This document shows, piece by piece, positions 40,147-49,267 of a stretch of 64,000 nt of DNA. The notes beneath the pieces were generated by a model. The model saw only the letters and a program-made list of their open reading frames with translations. It searched no databases and was not told where the DNA came from. The translations under genes and the position numbers were made by a program. Within the stretch, counting starts at the first letter, position 1. Each line of letters begins with the position of its first letter. The DNA comes from Devosia sp. 67-54 (GTDB taxonomy: Bacteria > Pseudomonadota > Alphaproteobacteria > Rhizobiales > Devosiaceae), in contig NZ_MKVA01000008.1 in NCBI RefSeq assembly GCF_001899075.1, positions 310,001 to 374,000 on the forward strand. Reading direction: 5' to 3'.

Positions 40147-40596
40147 TTAGTTGACCTGCTCGAGCACCTTCGGGGCGTTGCCCTTGATCTCGATGGTGCG
40201 GGCCTTCTTGGACTCGGGCAGCTCGCGCTTCAGCTCGATGTGCAGCAGGCCGTTCTCGAGCGCGGCGCCCGACACTTCCACATACTCGGCAAGCTGGAAG
40301 CGCAGCTCGAAGGCGCGCTCGGCGATGCCGCGATGCAGGAATTCGCGCTTGTCCTCGGAGGCCGGAGCCTTGGCGCCTTTGACGACGAGGCCGTTCTCCT
40401 TGGACTCGATCACGAGGTCGCTCTCGGCAAAGCCGGCGACGGCGATCGAGATGCGGTAGGCGTCATCGCCGACCTTCTCGATATTGTAGGGTGGGTAGGT
40501 CTTGGCCTCCTGGCCGACGAGGCCGTCGAGGCGGTTGAACAGCCGGTCGAAGCCGACGGTCGAACGATAGAAGGGGGAAAAATCGTAGGTCTGCAT
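40147..40596 (-). CDS. Small heat-shock protein, Hsp20/IbpA family
   Basis: 149 residues with an alpha-crystallin domain at about 35-130. The IbpA-type N-terminus (DFSPFYRSTVGFDRLF), YPPYNIEK, and the C-terminal part with ENGLLHIEL are diagnostic. It binds unfolding proteins as oligomers. The ATG at 40596 has GGAG 8 nt upstream inside a small hairpin (see the leader entry). Dps and two small downstream structures follow. Confidence 0.94.
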   Translation of the reverse strand: MQTYDFSPFYRSTVGFDRLFNRLDGLVGQEAKTYPPYNIEKVGDDAYRISIAVAGFAESDLVIESKENGLVVKGAKAPASEDKREFLHRGIAERAFELRFQLAEYVEVSGAALENGLLHIELKRELPESKKARTIEIKGNAPKVLEQVN

Positions 40597-40597
40597 T

Positions 40598-40622
40598 TCA
40601 CATTCTCCGTGTGAGCAACGTG
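40598..40622 (-). promoter_or_regulatory. Candidate thermometer-type hairpin masking the hsp20 ribosome site
   Basis: In the mRNA, TCACA and TGTGA form a 5-bp stem with the GGAG ribosome site in the loop. A UUGCU, the short motif seen in ROSE thermometers of rhizobial small heat-shock genes, overlaps its 5' side (40618 to 40614). The full ROSE fold needs more leader than I could model by eye. Confidence 0.4.
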
Positions 40623-40817
40623 GTTCTGGCGGGTGTCCCACGCGCCCTCCCGCACATCGGCGAAGGCGCATTCCCGGGTGGCCCGGTCCCCGGCGTCAAC
40701 CGGCGGACAGCATGGAGATAGGTCGGGGTTTTGGCGGTTCAAGGGTCATTCGGCGGTCATCGATATGCACATAGTATTCACTTGTGTGCAGAACCGAACG
40801 CCGCTACGTCACCCGCC

Positions 40818-40958
40818 ATGACCGATCTCGACCACCCGCCTGCCGTCCCGCCGCGCCGCCGCAGGGGCCGGCGGTCCTGGCAGCGCGAGGCGGTGGTGGT
40901 GCTGCTGGCGCTGCTGCTGTTTCTGGGCCTCGCCGCCTGGCTCTGCCTCGGCCGCTGA
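40818..40958 (+). CDS. Possible 46-residue single-span membrane protein
   Basis: A basic, proline-rich N-terminus ([11 protein letters not shown]) is followed by one hydrophobic stretch (about 26-43, VVVLLALLLFLGLAAWLCL). No family is recognised and no ribosome site is seen, so it could be chance. It is included because the charge-then-hydrophobic pattern is that of a real small membrane protein. Confidence 0.35.
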   Translation: MTDLDHPPAVPPRRRRGRRSWQREAVVVLLALLLFLGLAAWLCLGR

Positions 40959-41118
40959 GGCGATTTTTCCCGATGAACGGAATCTGAACGGTCGTCTCAG
41001 GGTCGCTTCAGCCTGCCCCTTATAGAACCAGCACTGTGCTCGCTGTCTGCTGCAACGGCACATCGATTGATCCGCCGTCACCCGCCCCCCGCACGGCGAT
41101 CAATTCTGAGGAAAGCCA

Positions 41119-42150
41119 GTGTCTCGCAAGGGACGCTGGCTTTTCCGCATCCGGGTCCTGCGCTACGCCAAACCCATGACCGCGATTGTCGACCCCGAGG
41201 GGCCAAAGCTCGCCATCCTGCCGTCCAATCCGGCGCCCGAGGGCCTGCGTGCCGGCTATTTCGTCACGCCCGACAAGGTGCGGCTGCGCTACGCCACCTT
41301 CCCCAAGACCGAGGGCGCCGCCAAGGGCACCATCTGCCTGGTGCAGGGGCGCACCGAATTCATCGAGAAATATTTCGAGACCATCGCCGATTTCCAGAAG
41401 CGCGGCTTCGCCGTCGCCACCTTTGACTGGCGCGGCCAGGGCGGCTCCGACCGCCTGATCGGCAACCGCACGCTCGGCTATGTCCGCAGCTTCGACGATT
41501 ACTGGACCGATCTGCGCGCCTTCCATGCCAACGTGCTGCTGCCCGATTGTCCCGGCCCGTTCTACCTCGTCGGCCATTCCATGGGCGGGCTGGTGTCGCT
41601 GATCGCCGGCACGCGCGACCGCATGATGTTCGACCGCATCTTCGTGTCCGCTCCAATGGTCGGGCTCGACCGCCAGCCGCTGAGCTTTGCCGGCATGGCG
41701 GTGCTGAGCGATGCGCTGTCGCTCCTCGGCATGGGCCGCCTGCCGGTCGGCCGCGCCCAGGACGCGCCGCCGACCGAAAAGAGCTTCCCCTCCAATGCGC
41801 TGACCTCCGACCTCGTGCGCTACATGCGCACCGTCGACACCTGGCGCGAGCGCCCCGACCTGCTGATCGGCCGGCCCACCTACCGCTGGGCCGCCGCCGC
41901 CATGCACGCCATGGCCTATGCCGCCACCGACCGTTTCCCGCAGGCGGTCAAGGTGCCGGTGCTGATCCTCGCCGCCGCCCTCGACCAGGTGGTGTCGACC
42001 GCCTGGACCGAGCAGCTCGGCCTCCGGATGCGCACCGGCCGCCACATGGTGATCCCCGCCGCCCGGCACGAGCTGTTCATGGAAAACGACGCCATCCGCG
42101 CCCAGGTCTTCGCCGCCTTCGACGCCTTCATCACCAACCAGAGCGCATGA
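41119..42150 (+). CDS. Alpha/beta hydrolase, lysophospholipase-like
   Basis: 343 residues from a GTG at 41119 with GAGGAAA 4 nt upstream; an ATG at 41176 gives 324 residues without a ribosome site. It has the alpha/beta-hydrolase fold of the PldB/monoglyceride-lipase group: QGRTEFIEKY near the oxyanion strand, FDWRGQGGSDR, and the nucleophile Ser in GHSMGG. The catalytic Asp lies in AALDQVV and the His in ARHELF. It likely acts on lysophospholipid or monoacylglycerol esters. It converges with ligD. Confidence 0.87.
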   Translation: MSRKGRWLFRIRVLRYAKPMTAIVDPEGPKLAILPSNPAPEGLRAGYFVTPDKVRLRYATFPKTEGAAKGTICLVQGRTEFIEKYFETIADFQKRGFAVATFDWRGQGGSDRLIGNRTLGYVRSFDDYWTDLRAFHANVLLPDCPGPFYLVGHSMGGLVSLIAGTRDRMMFDRIFVSAPMVGLDRQPLSFAGMAVLSDALSLLGMGRLPVGRAQDAPPTEKSFPSNALTSDLVRYMRTVDTWRERPDLLIGRPTYRWAAAAMHAMAYAATDRFPQAVKVPVLILAAALDQVVSTAWTEQLGLRMRTGRHMVIPAARHELFMENDAIRAQVFAAFDAFITNQSA

Positions 42151-42151
42151 G

Positions 42152-42198
42152 CCGCCGCAGCGCATGGCGCGACTGGACTGTCGTTCCAGCTGCGGCGG
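42152..42198. terminator. Inverted repeat between convergent genes
   Basis: CCGCCGCAGC (42152-42161) and GCTGCGGCGG (42189-42198) form a perfect 10-bp stem, loop 27 nt, filling the gap between the two stop codons. There is no T-run on either side, so it is a possible bidirectional barrier rather than a proven terminator. Confidence 0.5.
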
Positions 42199-44769
42199 TC
42201 AGGCGCCCACCGCCTTCAGCATGGGCTTGGTGATGGCCTGCTTCTGCTTGAAATAATCCGGCCAGGGATCGGCCGCCTGCGCCCGCGCCGCGGCTTCGGC
42301 GATCGAAAAGACGTTGGCGGCGGCGATGTCGGGCAGCTCGTCCCAGCTCAGCGGCACGGCGCAGGAGGCCCCCGGCTTGGCGCGGGTCGAGAACGGGCAG
42401 ACGGCGGTGGCGCCGCGTTCGTTGCGCAGATAGTCGACGAACATGCGGCCCTTGCGGTTGACCTTGCGGATATTGGCGGTGAAGCGGTCGGGCTCGTCGG
42501 CCGCGAGCCGCTCGGCGAAGGCGTGGCAGAACGCCTTGACCTCGGGCCATTCCAGCGTCCGCCGCAGCGGCGCGATGACGTGGATGCCCTTGCCGCCGGT
42601 GACCATCGGATAGGTCGTGAGGCCGAGCGCGCCCAGCCGGTCGCGGATGTCGAGCGCCGCCTGCCTGGTCGCCGCGAAATCCAGCCCCTCGTCCGGATCG
42701 ATGTCGAAGATGATGCGGTCGGGCTGCTCCAGCCGGTCGATATGGCTGCCCCAGATGTGGAGCTCGAGCACGTTCATCTGCACATTGGCCGCGAGCCCCG
42801 CCGCGTCCTCGATATAGAGGTAGATGTCGGTGGGGCCGGTGGTCTCGGTGATCTTCACCTTCTTGAAGGCGCCGGGGAAACCGCCGGAATCGTGCTTCTG
42901 GAAAAACGGCGTCTTGCTGCCGGTGGGCAGCCGCACCAGCGATAAAGGCCGCCGCGCGATGTGCGGCAGCATGCGCTCGGCCACCGCATCGTAGTAGGCG
43001 ACGAGCTGCGCCTTGGTGATGGCCGGCTCGTAGACGATCTTGTCCGGATGGGTGAGGCGCACGCCGAGGCGGTCGGCGGCGGCGATCCCCATCGCGTCGG
43101 TCAGCTCGATCTGCGGCAAGGGCGTCGCCTTCTTCGGTTTCGCTTTGGCCTTGGCCGCCGCGGGCGGCGCCGCCGGAAGCTCCAGCGTCACCTCGCGGCT
43201 CGCCTTATCCTCGCGCAAACCCATGAACGAAGGGTGGCGAAGGTGGTTGTCGGGGGTGACCTCCGAATATGCCACCTCCCCCACCAGCTTCGGCTCGACC
43301 CAGCGGGCGCGGCGCGAAATGTCGCGCGGGGCGTCGGCGAAGGGCGAGGTCTTGCGCGCCAGCCCGTCGAGCTGCTGCTGCAGCTCGGCGGCGCTTGCCG
43401 CATTGAAGCCGGTGCCGACGCGGCCGCGATAGCGCAGCCTGTCGCCCTCCCAGGTGCCCAGCAGCAGCGAGGCGAAGCCGGACTTCTTGTCCGACGGTCG
43501 CCAGCCGCCGATGACGAATTCCTGCCGCTGCGTGCACTTGATCTTGAGCCAGTCGCGCGTGCGCTCGCCGAGATAGGGGCTCTGCCCGAGCTTGGCGATC
43601 ATGCCCTCGAAGCCGCCCTCGCACATGGCGGCGAAGAACTTGTCCCCCTCCCCGACGATGTGCTCGGAATATTGCACCGGATCGCTGGCGCGCGGCTTGC
43701 CGAGCAGCTGCAGCAGCCGCGCCTTGCGCTCGGTGAGCGGCAGCCGGCGCAGATCCTCGCCGTCGAGCTCCAGCAGGTCGAAGGCGAAATAGGTGAGCGG
43801 CGCGCCCGACGAGAGCGCGTCCTTGAGCGTCGAAAAGTCGGTCTTGCCGTGCTTGAAGGCGACGATCTCGCCATCGATCAGCGCGCTGCCCTTGGTGACG
43901 GTGGAAAGCGGTTCCACCAGCGTGTGGAACTGCGCCGTCCAGTCGTTGCCGTGGCGGGTGTAGAGGCGCACCTGCCCCCCCGCGAGCGCGGCGAGGGCGC
44001 GATAGCCGTCATATTTCATCTCGAACAGCCAGTCGCGGCCGGTCGGGATGTCGTCGACGAGGGTGGCGAGCTCCGGCGGCTGGAACTCGGGCAGCGCCAC
44101 CGCGCCGGCGCGGGTCCAGACATTGGCGCTGGGCACCTCGAGCCCGGCGGCCTTGCGCGGACGCTTCGGCGTGCTGCCCTTGGCGATGCCGTCGAGGTCG
44201 CGGCCGGTCTCGACGCTGGTGGTGAATTTCTCGGTGAGGCCGTCGCTGCGCGTGGCATAGGCGTCGTCGTGCTTGATCAGCAGCCAGTTCTCGCGCGTGC
44301 CGTGGCGGGTCTTCTGGTCGCGGCCCTGCATGTGGACCAGCACCCATTCGCCCTTCATGCGCTTGCCCTTGAGGGTGAATTTGAGCTCGCCCCTGGCGAG
44401 GCCCTGGTGCGGATCGCCGATCGGCTCCCAGGTGCCTTCGTCCCACAGCATCACCGTGCCGCCGCCATACTGGCCGGCGGGAATGGTGCCCTCGAAGCCG
44501 CCATAGTCGAGCGGGTGGTCCTCGACGCGCACCGCGAGGCGCTTGTCGGCGGGGTTCGTCGACGGCCCCTTGGTGACCGCCCAGCTCAGCAGCACGCCGT
44601 CGAGCTCGAGGCGGAAATCGTAGTGCAGGCGCGTCGCATCGTGCTTCTGCACCACAAAGCTCAGCGCCCTGGCCTTGCGGCGGCCGGGCTTGCCGGCCGG
44701 CTCGGCGGTTTTGCCGAAATCGCGCTTGGCGTTGTACGCCTTGAGCTTGTCGCTGGAGGTGGCCGGCAT
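42199..44769 (-). CDS. ligD: Multifunctional ATP-dependent DNA ligase LigD
   Basis: 856 residues in the order phosphoesterase (about 1-170, with HDATRLHYDFRLE and the HPLDYGGFEG metal site), ligase (about 220-530, nucleotidyl-accepting Lys in FEMKYDGYR), and primase-polymerase (about 565-850, with the metal-binding DIDPDEGLDF). With Ku it repairs double-strand breaks by end joining. The ATG at 44769 shares a base with the Ku stop (TGATG), so both are made together. It converges on the hydrolase gene. Confidence 0.96.
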   Translation of the reverse strand: MPATSSDKLKAYNAKRDFGKTAEPAGKPGRRKARALSFVVQKHDATRLHYDFRLELDGVLLSWAVTKGPSTNPADKRLAVRVEDHPLDYGGFEGTIPAGQYGGGTVMLWDEGTWEPIGDPHQGLARGELKFTLKGKRMKGEWVLVHMQGRDQKTRHGTRENWLLIKHDDAYATRSDGLTEKFTTSVETGRDLDGIAKGSTPKRPRKAAGLEVPSANVWTRAGAVALPEFQPPELATLVDDIPTGRDWLFEMKYDGYRALAALAGGQVRLYTRHGNDWTAQFHTLVEPLSTVTKGSALIDGEIVAFKHGKTDFSTLKDALSSGAPLTYFAFDLLELDGEDLRRLPLTERKARLLQLLGKPRASDPVQYSEHIVGEGDKFFAAMCEGGFEGMIAKLGQSPYLGERTRDWLKIKCTQRQEFVIGGWRPSDKKSGFASLLLGTWEGDRLRYRGRVGTGFNAASAAELQQQLDGLARKTSPFADAPRDISRRARWVEPKLVGEVAYSEVTPDNHLRHPSFMGLREDKASREVTLELPAAPPAAAKAKAKPKKATPLPQIELTDAMGIAAADRLGVRLTHPDKIVYEPAITKAQLVAYYDAVAERMLPHIARRPLSLVRLPTGSKTPFFQKHDSGGFPGAFKKVKITETTGPTDIYLYIEDAAGLAANVQMNVLELHIWGSHIDRLEQPDRIIFDIDPDEGLDFAATRQAALDIRDRLGALGLTTYPMVTGGKGIHVIAPLRRTLEWPEVKAFCHAFAERLAADEPDRFTANIRKVNRKGRMFVDYLRNERGATAVCPFSTRAKPGASCAVPLSWDELPDIAAANVFSIAEAAARAQAADPWPDYFKQKQAITKPMLKAVGA

Positions 44770-45659
44770 CAGCTCGCCTTCCGGCGCGGCGCCGCCTTGG
44801 CCGCGGCCTTCTTGGCGGGCGCCTTCTTCGCCGGCGCCTTGCGGGCGGCGGATTTGGCCGGCGTGCGCTCACCGCTTTCGAGGCTCTTCTTCAGCGCCGC
44901 CATCAGGTCGATGACGTTGCCCGATTCCTGGCGCGGCTTTTCCTCCTCGACCTCGATGCGCCGGCCCTTCGATTTGAGCTTGCGCTGGATCAGCTCGCGC
45001 AGCGCCGCCTGGTAGTGGTTCTTGTACTCGGTGGGATCGAACTTGGCCGTCTTCTTGTCGATCAGTGCCGTCGCCACCTCGAGCAGGTCGGGGTCGGCCG
45101 ATTTGGCGGGAATCTCGGAAAAGAAGCTGTCGGACTTCCGGATTTCCTCCTGGTAGTGCAGGGTTTCGAGCAGCATGCCCTTGCCGCAGGGGCGGATGGC
45201 GACGAGGTATTCCTTGCCGCGCAGCGCCAATTGCCCGAGGCCGACGCGCTTCGATTTGCGCAGCGCGTCGCGAACCACGCGGAAGGCGTCCTCGGCCAGT
45301 TCGTCGGCCGGCACCAGGAAATAGGCGCTGTCATAGTAGAGCGGCGGGATTTCCGCCTCGTCGACGAACTGCACCAGATCGAGCGTCTTCTTGGTTTCGA
45401 GCTTCACCGCGTCGAGCTCGTCGTCCTCGAGCAGGACATATTCGCCCTTTTCGTACTCGTAGCCCTTGCGGATCTCGTCGGCCGGCACCGGCCCGACGCC
45501 GTCGACCACCTTCTGGTAGTGGATGCGCTTGCCGGTGGGCGCGTGAATCTGGTTGAAGCTGGTCGTCGCGCCGGATTTATGGGCCGGAAACATCTCGACA
45601 TTGATCGAAACCAGGCTGAGGCGGAGCTGTCCCCGCCAGATCGGCCGCGCTGCCGCCAT
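44769..45659 (-). CDS. ku: Bacterial Ku protein
   Basis: 296 residues. The Ku core (about 1-250) begins IWRGQLRLSLVSINVEMFPA and includes the YEKGEYVLLEDDEL region of the DNA-encircling barrel. A C-terminal tail (about 262-296) consists of repeated Lys/Ala/Pro units, as in bacterial Ku extensions that bind DNA. It holds broken ends and recruits LigD. The start lies 150 nt from the divergent qmcA gene. Confidence 0.95.
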   Translation of the reverse strand: MAAARPIWRGQLRLSLVSINVEMFPAHKSGATTSFNQIHAPTGKRIHYQKVVDGVGPVPADEIRKGYEYEKGEYVLLEDDELDAVKLETKKTLDLVQFVDEAEIPPLYYDSAYFLVPADELAEDAFRVVRDALRKSKRVGLGQLALRGKEYLVAIRPCGKGMLLETLHYQEEIRKSDSFFSEIPAKSADPDLLEVATALIDKKTAKFDPTEYKNHYQAALRELIQRKLKSKGRRIEVEEEKPRQESGNVIDLMAALKKSLESGERTPAKSAARKAPAKKAPAKKAAAKAAPRRKAS

Positions 45660-45815
45660 GGTTCATACCTCGTTCAGACACACCACAGTCGATTCAACGG
45701 AACTTTGCGGGCATTCGTTCCGGCTCCATTGCGTCGAGCCCGCGCGCCACATACTTGTTGAACAGAACGGCGCCGCAGTCCCGCATCCACCCCGGCGCCG
45801 GCGAGGGAGATGTCG

Positions 45816-46793
45816 ATGCTTCTCGATGGTATGAGCATTACGCTGATCGTGATTGGCGTGCTGTTGGTGCTGGTGCTGCTGGCAGCGGTGAAAACCGTGC
45901 CGCAAGGCTACAATTACACGGTCGAGCGCTTCGGGCGCTACATCCGCACCATGAAGCCGGGGCTGAGCCTGATCATTCCCTTCGTCGACGGCATCGGCCG
46001 CAAGATGAACATGATGGAGCAGGTGCTGGAGGTGCCGCAGCAGGAGGTGATCACCAAGGACAACGCCACGGTGACGGCGAACGCGGTGACCTTCTACCAG
46101 ATTCTCGACGCCGCGGCGGCCGCCTACGAGGTGGCCAATCTGCAGAATGCCGTGCTCAACCTGACGATGACCAACATCCGCACCGTGATGGGGTCGATGG
46201 ACCTCGACGAGCTCCTGAGCCATCGCGACGAGATCAATTCGCGGCTGCTGCGCGTCGTCGACGCGGCGGTCAGCCCCTGGGGCCTCAAGATCACCCGCAT
46301 CGAGATCAAGGACATCGATCCGCCGCGCGACCTGGTGGAATCGATGGGCCGGCAGATGAAGGCCGAGCGCGAAAAGCGCGCCGCCATTCTCGAGGCCGAG
46401 GGCCGGCGGCAGTCGGCCATCCTGCAGGCCGAGGGCATGAAGCAGGCGCAGGTGCTGGAGGCCGAGGGCCGGCGCGAGGCGGCGTTCCGCGACGCCGAGG
46501 CGCGCGAGCGCTCGGCGGAAGCCGAGGCCAAGGCGACGCAGATGGTGTCGGACGCCATCGCCTCGGGCAACGTGCAGGCGATCAACTACTTCGTCGCCAA
46601 CAATTACATCAAGGCGCTGGAAGGATTGGCCAAGTCGCCCAACCAGAAGGTGCTGATGCTGCCGGTCGAGGCGGCCAGCGTCATCGGCGCCATCGGCGGC
46701 ATCGCCGAGATCGCCAAGGAGACGTTCGGCGGCGAACGGCCGGCGGCGACGCCGCCGCGCGGCAGCGGCCGCCCGCCCTCCGCCGGCAATTGA
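45816..46793 (+). CDS. qmcA: SPFH/band 7 membrane protein, QmcA-like
   Basis: 325 residues. An N-terminal membrane helix (about 5-28) is followed by the SPFH domain ([15 protein letters not shown], about 30-190) and a coiled-coil with repeated EAEG units (about 190-240), then a short tail. Such proteins form membrane scaffolds. GAGGGAG at 45803-45809 spaces well to the ATG at 45816; an in-frame ATG at 45810 is too close. NfeD follows 27 nt later, the usual SPFH partner. Confidence 0.93.
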   Translation: MLLDGMSITLIVIGVLLVLVLLAAVKTVPQGYNYTVERFGRYIRTMKPGLSLIIPFVDGIGRKMNMMEQVLEVPQQEVITKDNATVTANAVTFYQILDAAAAAYEVANLQNAVLNLTMTNIRTVMGSMDLDELLSHRDEINSRLLRVVDAAVSPWGLKITRIEIKDIDPPRDLVESMGRQMKAEREKRAAILEAEGRRQSAILQAEGMKQAQVLEAEGRREAAFRDAEARERSAEAEAKATQMVSDAIASGNVQAINYFVANNYIKALEGLAKSPNQKVLMLPVEAASVIGAIGGIAEIAKETFGGERPAATPPRGSGRPPSAGN

Positions 46794-46819
46794 GGCGAAA
46801 CGATTAGAGGGGAATTCCA

Positions 46820-47269
46820 ATGGTTCTGCTCGACCTGTTCGTCACCTACGGACCCTGGGCCTGGTTCGTCACCGGGCTGGTGCTGCTGGCGCTGGAGCTG
46901 GTGGCGCCCGGCGGCTATTTCCTGTGGCTGGGCGCCGCCGGCATCGCCACCGGGCTGCTCGCCTTCATCCCCGGCCTCGGCTGGCCGTGGCAGGTGACCA
47001 TCTTCGGCATCCTCGCCATCGCCATCGTGGTGGCGTGGACGCTGGTCTCGCGCAACCGCCGGCATCGCACCGACAACCCGTTCCTCAACCGCCGCGCCGA
47101 CCGCTTCATCGGCCACGAGGCGATCATCGACGAGCCGATCCGCGACGGCTTCGGCCGGCTGACGCTGGACGACACCATCTGGCGCATTGCCGGCCCCGAC
47201 CTCGCCGCCGGCGAGAAGGTGCGGGTGGTCGGCGCCGACGGCGCGGTGCTGAAGGTGGAGCCGGCCTGA
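46820..47269 (+). CDS. NfeD-family membrane protein, SPFH partner
   Basis: 149 residues. Two or three hydrophobic segments (about 10-30, 32-54 and 57-75) are followed by an OB-fold-like soluble domain (about 85-149, FIGHEAIIDEPIRDGFGRLTLDDTIW). It is encoded with qmcA as in many genomes; the two probably act together in membrane quality control or microdomain formation. Confidence 0.9.
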   Translation: MVLLDLFVTYGPWAWFVTGLVLLALELVAPGGYFLWLGAAGIATGLLAFIPGLGWPWQVTIFGILAIAIVVAWTLVSRNRRHRTDNPFLNRRADRFIGHEAIIDEPIRDGFGRLTLDDTIWRIAGPDLAAGEKVRVVGADGAVLKVEPA

Positions 47270-47273
47270 CGCT

Positions 47274-47323
47274 GCTGTTGGAGTCGTGGACAACAGCCGG
47301 CTGTTGGAGTAAAGTCCAACAGC
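47274..47323. promoter_or_regulatory. Two tandem palindromes upstream of the TumE-like gene
   Basis: GCTGTTG-N10-CAACAGC (47274-47297) is followed by GCTGTTGGA-N6-TCCAACAGC (47300-47323), a perfect 9-bp inverted repeat that ends 1 nt before the toxin start codon. A typical autoregulatory toxin-antitoxin operator; no ribosome site is left between, so the mRNA may be leaderless. Confidence 0.75.
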
Positions 47324-47324
47324 G

Positions 47325-47621
47325 ATGGATGCTCGGCTGATCTTCAATGAAGAGTCCCCGGCGGGCGACACCGCCGTTGCTCGCATTGTGATTTGGGAGC
47401 TTCCCAGGAAGCTGCCTGGCAGCGACCACAGCTACAAATACAGCCTCGCGCTGATCGATGGGCGGACCAATATATTCCGCTATGACAATGAGGCCGGCAA
47501 AGGTGACCACCGGCACGTCGGTCGCCGCGAGTTCCCCTATTGGTTCGTGAGCATCGATCAGTTGCTGGAGGACTTCTGGAAGGACGTGGACGAGTGGCAA
47601 AAGTCGAAAAGAAAGTCGTAA
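47325..47621 (+). CDS. TumE-family (DUF6516) toxin-like protein
   Basis: 98 residues of the DUF6516/TumE type: ARIVIWELPRKLPGSDHSYKYSLALID followed by the FRYDNEAGKGDHRH box, whose Asp/Asn/His residues look like an active site, and the ending SIDQLLEDFWKDV. Family members are annotated as toxins of a type II system. It overlaps the downstream HTH gene by 28 nt and sits behind a double palindrome. The molecular target is unknown. Confidence 0.82.
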   Translation: MDARLIFNEESPAGDTAVARIVIWELPRKLPGSDHSYKYSLALIDGRTNIFRYDNEAGKGDHRHVGRREFPYWFVSIDQLLEDFWKDVDEWQKSKRKS

Positions 47622-47974
47622 CCATCGGCGTCACAACGATCGAGGAGGCCAAAGCCCGAGCATCGCGGGCTATCCGGACGCGGGAGTTTCCCGGCTATGG
47701 CATCTATTTTCTCGATCTCGAACTGATGTGGCGCGTACTTGCTCCCAAGCGCTGGGACATCCTGAGGGCAATGGTCGGGCAAGGACCAATGTCCATTCGT
47801 GAAGTGGCACGGCGTGTGGGACGTGACGTGAAGGCTGTCCACGGTGACGTCAAGGCGCTGAAGCTCACCGGTATCGTCAAGGCCGAGGAGCGCAAGGTCG
47901 TCTTTCCCTATGACGAGATCCACATCGACGTGACCATCCGGCCGTCAACAGAAGCCCTGACGAAAGCCGCCTGA
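47594..47974 (+). CDS. HTH antitoxin-like protein (TumA / HVO_A0114 type)
   Basis: 126 residues from a GTG at 47594 with GGAAGGA about 9 nt upstream; the frame is open to a TTG at 47540. A winged-helix-type HTH lies at about 50-110 (PKRWDILRAMVGQGPMSIREVARRVGRDVKAVHGDV). Its order after the DUF6516 gene with overlapping frames fits a neutralising, operator-binding partner. It probably binds the palindromes at 47274-47323. Confidence 0.8.
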   Translation: MAKVEKKVVTIGVTTIEEAKARASRAIRTREFPGYGIYFLDLELMWRVLAPKRWDILRAMVGQGPMSIREVARRVGRDVKAVHGDVKALKLTGIVKAEERKVVFPYDEIHIDVTIRPSTEALTKAA

Positions 47975-48048
47975 GCACGCTCGCAAGGCTTCCTTAACCA
48001 TAAGCTGCAAGGGTTTGTTTACGCCGCCCGAGGCGTGGGAGCCCGAGT

Positions 48049-49254
48049 TTGCGCCGCCCGATCCGCATCGCCGGAGCCCTGTCTGCTGCCCTTGTCGTCG
48101 GCGGCGGGCTGGCGCTTGCCGGCGCGGCGCTGGCGCAGGAGGCGCCGGCGAACGACGATCCCGGCGGGCCGCTGATCGATCTCGACTGGAGCGTGGCGCT
48201 GCGCGGCAGCTATACCGCCGACAGCGCCAAGGGCTCGCGCTACGAGGCGATCGTGGCGCCGGAGGTGTCGCTGACGCGGCACTATCTGGGGGGCGACGCC
48301 AGCATCGGCGCGGGCGCCGCGGTGTCGGTCGACCAGAACAAGACCATCCGTGTCGACGAGGCACACGCCAATGCCGCCTTGAGCTTCACGCTCGACCAGT
48401 TCACCACACTCAAGGGCAGCCTGTCGCTTTCCGATACCCAGCTCAGCCCGTTCGATGCGTCACTGCCCGCCAATACGCTGAGCGGGCCGAACGAGCTGAC
48501 CGGCACGGCCACGGGCAGCGCCACCCGCCGCTTCGGCCAGTTCGACGTGACCGGCACCCTCACCGGCGAGCGCTTCATCAAGGGGCCGACGACGCTTGCC
48601 GACCTCAGCACCATCGACAATTCCGACCAGAGCTACTGGATGGGACAGGCGAGCCTGCGCACCGGGCTGGAGTTCACCGCCAAGACCTCGGTGTTCGTCG
48701 AGGCGAGCGAGGCTTACACGCTCTACGACAGGCCCAACCCCTCGCTGCTCGTCCACACCAACAACCGCACGCTGCAATTGCGCGGCGGCGTGGCGTTCAC
48801 GCAGCCCGGCACGCTGACCGCGGAACTGTCGGCGGGCCGCGCCTGGATCGACTACGCCGACTCCACCCTCACCGACCGCCCGGCCTGGGTAGCCAATGGC
48901 AGCGTCAGCTTCACCCCGGACGAGACGGTGACGCTGGCGGCCTCGCTCGACACCAGCGTCGGGCCATCGGCAAATACGGCGGGCGACACCGATGTCGCCT
49001 ATACGCTGACCGGCAATGCCGGCTACCGGGTCAACCCCTGGCTCACGCTGCGCGGCTCGGCCGGGTTCAACCACACGCTGACGCTGGGCACTTCGGCGGT
49101 GGACCAGGGCTACAATGCCGGCGTCGGCGCCGACCTCTCGACGTCGCGCCACACGGCGTGGACTTTCGACTATCTGTTCAGCCACGACCAGAAGACCGGC
49201 AATCCGGCGACCGACAGCCACAGCGTGACCCTGGGCCTGAAATTCCGGAAATAG
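48049..49254 (+). CDS. Outer-membrane beta-barrel protein
   Basis: 401 residues. The signal peptide (about 1-27, ending AGAALAQ) is followed by alternating short amphipathic strands with aromatic girdle residues and a terminal K-F-R-K strand, as in autotransporter-like or TonB-independent barrels. I do not recognise a specific family. The TTG at 48049 has GGGAG upstream and gives the signal peptide directly. It converges with galU with a short dyad (CGGCTGA/TCAGCCG) across the stop. Confidence 0.72.
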   Translation: MRRPIRIAGALSAALVVGGGLALAGAALAQEAPANDDPGGPLIDLDWSVALRGSYTADSAKGSRYEAIVAPEVSLTRHYLGGDASIGAGAAVSVDQNKTIRVDEAHANAALSFTLDQFTTLKGSLSLSDTQLSPFDASLPANTLSGPNELTGTATGSATRRFGQFDVTGTLTGERFIKGPTTLADLSTIDNSDQSYWMGQASLRTGLEFTAKTSVFVEASEAYTLYDRPNPSLLVHTNNRTLQLRGGVAFTQPGTLTAELSAGRAWIDYADSTLTDRPAWVANGSVSFTPDETVTLAASLDTSVGPSANTAGDTDVAYTLTGNAGYRVNPWLTLRGSAGFNHTLTLGTSAVDQGYNAGVGADLSTSRHTAWTFDYLFSHDQKTGNPATDSHSVTLGLKFRK

Positions 49255-49267
49255 CCGCCGGCTGATC

